From Bordetella genomosp. 10 (lineage in GTDB: Bacteria; Pseudomonadota; Gammaproteobacteria; Burkholderiales; Burkholderiaceae_B), in contig NZ_NEVM01000002.1 of assembly GCF_002261225.1 (NCBI RefSeq), positions 806,001 to 870,000 of the forward strand: a DNA stretch of 64,000 nt. The letters run 5' to 3'. The notes beneath the pieces were generated by a model, which was not told where the DNA came from, did not search any database, and worked only from the letters and a program-made list of their open reading frames with translations. Every line of letters starts with the position of its first letter. Position 1 is the stretch's first letter. Below are positions 60,166 through 64,000 of this stretch, one piece after another. Made by a program: the position numbers and the translations under genes.

Positions 60166-61911
60166 CTACTTCTCCCTGACGTACGTGCCGGGGGCGTCTT
60201 CCAGCGGCGCGTAGCCATGAGCGGCGGCCCCCATGGCGGGCGGCTTGCCGGGTTTGCCCGAGCGGCTTTTCAGCCACGTGACCCAGGGTTCCCACCAGGA
60301 GCCCTCGCGCGCCTGGACGGTGGCGGCCCATTCGTCGGGCGCGATGTAGCCGCCGCCTTGCGGGCGCGTGGCGATCTGGTACTCGCGGTGCGGGTGGCCG
60401 GGCTCGCTGACGATGCCGGCGTTGTGGCCGCCGGTCGTCAGCACGAAGGTGATTTCGGCGGGGGACAGGTAGTGCAGCTTGTAGACCGATCGCCACGGCG
60501 CGACGTGGTCCTTGACGGTGCCGACGCAGAAGGTGGGGATGTCGAGCGTGCTCAAGGTGATCGGCCGGCCGCCGACCGTATAGCGTCCATTGCTCAGGTC
60601 GTCGTCCAGGAACAGCCTGCGCAGGTACTGCGAGTGCATCCTGGCCGGCATGCGGGTGGCGTCGGCGTTCCAGGCCATGAGGTCGTTCATGGGACGGCGG
60701 TCGCCCAGCAGGTATTCCTCCACCAGCCGCGACCACAGCAGGTCGTAGGAACGCAGCATCTCGAAGGCGCCCGCCATCTGGTCGGCGCGCAGGTAGCCGG
60801 TCTGCGCCATCTGGGCCTCCAGCAGGCTGACCTGGCTTTCGTCGATGAACAGGCTCAGTTCGCCCGGCTCGCTGAAGTCGGTCTGCGCGGTGAACAGGCT
60901 CAGCGACGCCAGCCTGTCGGCCTGGCCGTCGCGGACCATGGCCGCCGCGGCGATGGCCAGCAGCGTGCCGCCCAGGCAGTAGCCGGTCGCGTGGACGCGC
61001 TGGCCGGGCACGATCGCCGCGATGGCGTCGAGCGCGGCCTGGACGCCTTGGGCCAGGTACTCATCCATGCCCATGTCCCGTTCCGCGTACCCGGGGTTCT
61101 TCCAGGAGATGCAGAACACCGTGTGGCCCTGCGACACCAGGTAGTTGACCAGGGAGTTGCCGGGCGACAGGTCGAGGATGTAGTACTTCATGATCCAGGC
61201 CGGCACGATGAGGATGGGCTCGGGATGCACCTTGCCGGTGGCCGGGGCGTACTGGATCAATTCCATGAGCTGGTTGCGCAGCACCACCTTGCCCGGGGTG
61301 ACGGCGACCTGGCGTCCCACGGTGAATTGCTCCGTGCCCTCGGGCGGCAGGCCGGCGGCACGCCGCTGCATGTCCTCCAGCCAGTTCTTCGCCCCGCGGA
61401 CCAGGTTGGCGCCCCCTTCGTCCATGGTGCGCTTGAGCGCCACGGGATTGGTCGCCAACAGATTGCCGGGCGAAAAGACGTCCAGCCATTGCCTGGCCGC
61501 GAAGCCGACGACCTTCTGGTGATGCGGCGATACGCCCCACACCTTGTCCGTCGCGCCTTCCCACCATTCCTGGGTCATCAGGAAGGCCTGGTGCAGGACG
61601 TTGAAGGGCCATTTCTGCCAGGCGGGATCGCGGAAGCGGCGGTCCAGGATGGGCGGCGTGGCCCGGTTGAACGGATTCAGCGGACCGTCCTTGGCGTGCT
61701 CCCGCAGATAGTGCAGGAACTGGTGCATCTGGTCCGACGCCAGCTTGGCGATTTCCAGTTGCTTGCCCGGGGACAGCGCCAGGTGGCTGGCCCAGTCCAT
61801 GGCCGCCAGCATGGCGGATTCGGGAGAGAGCGAGGCCCACGTGTTCGCCCACAGCGCATGCGCGCGTCCATCGATGGCTGCCGGCGTGACGGTCTGCTGG
61901 GGGAGGGACAA
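60166..61911 (-). CDS. phaC: Class I poly(3-hydroxyalkanoate) synthase
   Basis: This 581-residue synthase polymerises (R)-3-hydroxybutyryl-CoA. It has the lipase-like box GYCLGG with catalytic Cys312, KDHVAPW with the Asp and TGGHNAGIV with the His. The N-terminal region and the order match class I synthases. The start is decided by AAGGAG at 61919-61924 placed 7 bases before TTG 61911; the frame is open upstream to 62025, but has no ribosome site and would overlap the FNR box. A perfect FNR/Anr box sits about 100 bases upstream, suggesting expression under low oxygen. Confidence 0.93.
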   Translation of the reverse strand: MSLPQQTVTPAAIDGRAHALWANTWASLSPESAMLAAMDWASHLALSPGKQLEIAKLASDQMHQFLHYLREHAKDGPLNPFNRATPPILDRRFRDPAWQKWPFNVLHQAFLMTQEWWEGATDKVWGVSPHHQKVVGFAARQWLDVFSPGNLLATNPVALKRTMDEGGANLVRGAKNWLEDMQRRAAGLPPEGTEQFTVGRQVAVTPGKVVLRNQLMELIQYAPATGKVHPEPILIVPAWIMKYYILDLSPGNSLVNYLVSQGHTVFCISWKNPGYAERDMGMDEYLAQGVQAALDAIAAIVPGQRVHATGYCLGGTLLAIAAAAMVRDGQADRLASLSLFTAQTDFSEPGELSLFIDESQVSLLEAQMAQTGYLRADQMAGAFEMLRSYDLLWSRLVEEYLLGDRRPMNDLMAWNADATRMPARMHSQYLRRLFLDDDLSNGRYTVGGRPITLSTLDIPTFCVGTVKDHVAPWRSVYKLHYLSPAEITFVLTTGGHNAGIVSEPGHPHREYQIATRPQGGGYIAPDEWAATVQAREGSWWEPWVTWLKSRSGKPGKPPAMGAAAHGYAPLEDAPGTYVREK

Positions 61912-62011
61912 AACGCGCTCCTTCGGCGTCGGATGAGGACCTGGCTGTTCTCCGGGGCACGGCGCCGGTATCCTGAAGTTGCCATCTTGCGGCGCGCCGT
62001 GCCGATGGGCA

Positions 62012-62025
62012 TTGATGTAAATCAA
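62012..62025. promoter_or_regulatory. Perfect FNR/Anr box upstream of phaC
   Basis: TTGAT-GTAA-ATCAA is an exact match to the FNR consensus TTGAT-N4-ATCAA and is palindromic. A class II site (centred 41.5 bases before the transcription start) would place the start near 61977, on the minus strand toward phaC; a CAAGAT-like -10 is in position at 61984-61989. The box could also act on neither gene, since yhhJ ends beyond it. Confidence 0.7.
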
Positions 62026-62131
62026 TTACCGACCCCCGGGTCGTTAGTTCGAGCCGGGGCCGCGCCGGGCAGGTTCATGGCCCCGATTTCATGGCCTCAT
62101 TCCATGGGAGCGAGCCCGTCGGACGGCCGGA

Positions 62132-63256
62132 TCAGGCCATCTGGCTGATCGTACGCCGGAAACGGGCCAGGGACAGGCCGAACAGCGCGCAGCCGATGGC
62201 GAACAGGCTGAGGAAGGTTTTCCAGACCACGTCCAGGCCGGCGCCGCGGAACAGGATCGCCTGCCCGAGTTCGACGAAATGGGTGGTCGGCGCGACGAGC
62301 ATGAGGGTCTGCACGATTTCCGGCATGCTTTCCCGGGGCGTGTTGCCGCCCGACAGCATCTGCAAGGGCAGCAGCACCAGCATCATGAGCAGGCCGAACT
62401 GCGGCATGCTGCGCGCCAGGGTCGCCATGAAAATGCCCATGGACGTCGTCGCGAACAGGGACAGCGCGGCGCCGGCCAGGAATAGCGGGATGGAGCCCTC
62501 GATCGGCACGCCCAGCAGCCCCTTGATCACGAACAGCAGGGAGCATGCGGCGGCGGCGAGCACGACCAGTCCCATGGACCAGACCTTGGCGATCATGATC
62601 TCCGCCGGGGTGACCGGCATGACCAGCAGGTGCTCGATGGTGCCGTGCTCGCGCTCCCGGATCAGGGCCGCGCCGGTCAGGATGATGGACAGCATCGTGA
62701 CGTTGTTGATGATGTCCATGAGCCCGCCGAACCAGCTTTTCTCCAGGTTCGGGTTGAAGCGCGCGCGCAGGGCCAGGTCGATGGGCAGCGTGCCGGCGCT
62801 GCGATAGCGCTGGACGAACTCGGTGACCTCGCCCGAGACGATCTGCTGGATATACCCGCTGCCCGTGAATGCCTGGCTCATCCGGGTGGCGTCCACGTTG
62901 AGCTGGATCTCGACGTGGCGGCCCGCCAGCAGGTCGCGTTGGAAGTCGGGCGGAATATTCAGGACGAAGGTGTAGTCGCCGCGATCCATGCCGGCATCTA
63001 TTTGCTGGGACGTGATCATCGCCGGCATCAGGAACTGCGGCGGAAAGAAGGCCGACGCAATCCTGGCGGAAACCGCCGAGTTGTCCTCGTCGACGATGGC
63101 GATCGGCGCGTTGTGCAGGGTTTCCGGCAGCGCCGTCGCGTTGGTGTAGACGGACACCGTGAAGGTGTAGACGATCAGCACCAGCATCGTGGGATCGCGC
63201 AGCAGGCTCCAGAATTCCTTGCGGCCCAGGCGGAGGATGTTCAGGACGCGGCGCAT
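62132..63256 (-). CDS. yhhJ: ABC-2 type exporter permease, YhhJ-like
   Basis: A 374-residue inner-membrane protein of the ABC-2 type: an N-terminal helix (about 22-40), a large periplasmic domain (about 45-175, with AIVDEDNSAVSARIASAFFPPQF), then five helices (GALIREREHGTIEHLLVMPVTPAEI, SGGNTPRESMPEIVQ). The motif EHGTIEHLLVMP is typical of YhhJ. It starts one base after the stop of the upstream gene and forms a unit with it; in E. coli yhiI-rbbA-yhhJ are arranged likewise. Confidence 0.9.
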   Translation of the reverse strand: MRRVLNILRLGRKEFWSLLRDPTMLVLIVYTFTVSVYTNATALPETLHNAPIAIVDEDNSAVSARIASAFFPPQFLMPAMITSQQIDAGMDRGDYTFVLNIPPDFQRDLLAGRHVEIQLNVDATRMSQAFTGSGYIQQIVSGEVTEFVQRYRSAGTLPIDLALRARFNPNLEKSWFGGLMDIINNVTMLSIILTGAALIREREHGTIEHLLVMPVTPAEIMIAKVWSMGLVVLAAAACSLLFVIKGLLGVPIEGSIPLFLAGAALSLFATTSMGIFMATLARSMPQFGLLMMLVLLPLQMLSGGNTPRESMPEIVQTLMLVAPTTHFVELGQAILFRGAGLDVVWKTFLSLFAIGCALFGLSLARFRRTISQMA

Positions 63257-63257
63257 G

Positions 63258-64000
63258 TCAGCTATCCTGTTTCTTGAGCAGCGCGATCGCCGCGCCGACG
63301 ATCAGCGGGATGGCGAGCAGCAGGGGCAGGAATTCGCCGGCCAGGTCGGAAAAGCCCAGCGCCTTGCTGAAGATGCCGCGGCTGATGATGAACATATGGG
63401 TGGCCGGGTACAGGTTGCCGATGACGTGGCCCGCGCCTTCGAGCGAGGACACGGGATCGGTCAGGCCGGCGAACTGGATGGCCGGGACCATGGTGCCTAT
63501 CATGGCGAAGAACATCGCGGCGATCTGGCTGCGGGTGACCGCCGACGCCAGCAGCCCCATGCCGGTGGCGATGATGCTGAACAGGAACGCGGCCAGCAGC
63601 AGCACCGGGTAGCTGCCCGTGACCGGCACGCCGAAGACGGTGACGGCCAGCAGGCTCATCATCAGGAAATTGACCATCGCCAGCGCGATGTAGGGCAGTT
63701 GCTTGCCGAGCAGGAATTCCGTGCGCGTGATGGGGGTCACGTAGAGATTGATGATGGAGCCCAGCTCCTTCTCCCGCACCACCGCCAGCGCGGTGAGCAT
63801 GGCGGGCAGCATCAGCAGCAGCAAGGGCACCACGGCCGGCACCATGGCCGGGAGGCTGCGGACGTCCGGGTTGTAGCGGAAGCGCGTCTGCATGCCGAAC
63901 TGCGGCTCGGCCGCCTCGCCCAGCCGTTCGCGCGCCTGCTGGGCCAGCCAGAGCTGGTGGATGCCTTGCACGTAGCCGCGGACGGTCTCGGCGCGCGAGG
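63258..64000 (-). CDS. rbbA: RbbA-type ABC transporter ATPase/permease fusion, C-terminal part (cut by window edge)
   Basis: The visible 247 residues are the membrane end of an ABC-2 permease: [34 protein letters not shown], then [31 protein letters not shown] and about five helices, ending LLKKQDS. Together with yhhJ this is the end of an RbbA-type protein that carries two ATPase domains at its N-terminus, which would lie outside the window. It starts before base 64000 on the minus strand and ends one base before yhhJ. The full-length identity is inferred from the neighbour and tail. Confidence 0.82.
   Translation of the reverse strand, partial: SRAETVRGYVQGIHQLWLAQQARERLGEAAEPQFGMQTRFRYNPDVRSLPAMVPAVVPLLLLMLPAMLTALAVVREKELGSIINLYVTPITRTEFLLGKQLPYIALAMVNFLMMSLLAVTVFGVPVTGSYPVLLLAAFLFSIIATGMGLLASAVTRSQIAAMFFAMIGTMVPAIQFAGLTDPVSSLEGAGHVIGNLYPATHMFIISRGIFSKALGFSDLAGEFLPLLLAIPLIVGAAIALLKKQDS

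Noticed and set aside
1..64000. CRISPR arrays, tRNA or rRNA genes, prophage
   Set aside because: No evenly spaced direct repeats with spacers, no tRNA-like cloverleaf and no rRNA or phage structural genes were seen. The short tandem repeats noted have no spacers.

Overview
The window is GC-rich DNA, densely packed with bacterial genes on both strands. It carries three orphan Bug/TctC-type extracytoplasmic receptors with no TctA/TctB partners, many LysR regulators, a polyhydroxybutyrate cluster and an FNR/Anr-type box. These traits together suggest an environmental member of the Alcaligenaceae (Bordetella/Achromobacter type, Betaproteobacteria). The genus is inferred from gene content; no rRNA, tRNA, CRISPR array or prophage was seen.

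Layout. 0-9 kb: the end of an RND pump gene and its outer-membrane channel, then housekeeping genes (rlmJ, ugpQ, ppiD) and the divergent pair tesA/ybbA whose start codons overlap. A TumE/TumA-like toxin-antitoxin pair follows, with two matching inverted repeats in front of it, then an EamA exporter. 9-18 kb: an amino-acid block with a LysR regulator, a DUF1445 hydro-lyase behind a 23-bp palindrome, a complete branched-chain amino acid ABC transporter (binding protein, two permeases, two ATPases) and a glutamate dehydrogenase. 18-23 kb: DUF2239 protein, an RsiV-like lipoprotein, a lipoate ligase split into two genes, and an IS200/IS605 element with a ruined transposase but an intact-looking TnpB. 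23-29 kb: a catabolic block (Bug receptor, SMP-30 lactonase-like protein, LysR, hydroxyacid dehydrogenase, RraA-type aldolase, second Bug receptor). The last gene has a repeat element sitting on its start. 29-37 kb: stress and envelope genes (glutathione peroxidase, permuted-looking CoA transferase, ArsC-like protein, exported peroxiredoxin, Gln-rich YXWGXW lipoprotein, DoxX, arginase). 37-49 kb: KefF-KefC, an MFS/amidohydrolase pair, a glycosyltransferase, an exported phospholipase C, an enolase-superfamily dehydratase with its Bug receptor and divergent LysR.

49-64 kb: an SDR, an AraC regulator, an Asp/Glu-racemase homologue lacking both catalytic cysteines, then a six-gene operon (IolC-type kinase/aldolase fusion, SDR, YieH-like phosphatase, GntP transporter, SDR, RpiR regulator). 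That operon has the kinase and aldolase steps of inositol breakdown without any inositol-specific gene, so I read it as a candidate route for a 2-deoxy sugar acid. The window closes with phaC-phasin-phaB on the minus strand behind a perfect FNR box, and the yhhJ/rbbA-type ABC exporter genes, the last cut by the window edge.

The best leads for new biology are the 2-deoxy-aldonate candidate operon, the TnpB copy left without a working transposase, the receptor gene with a repeat in its signal-peptide region, and the cysteine-free racemase homologue.
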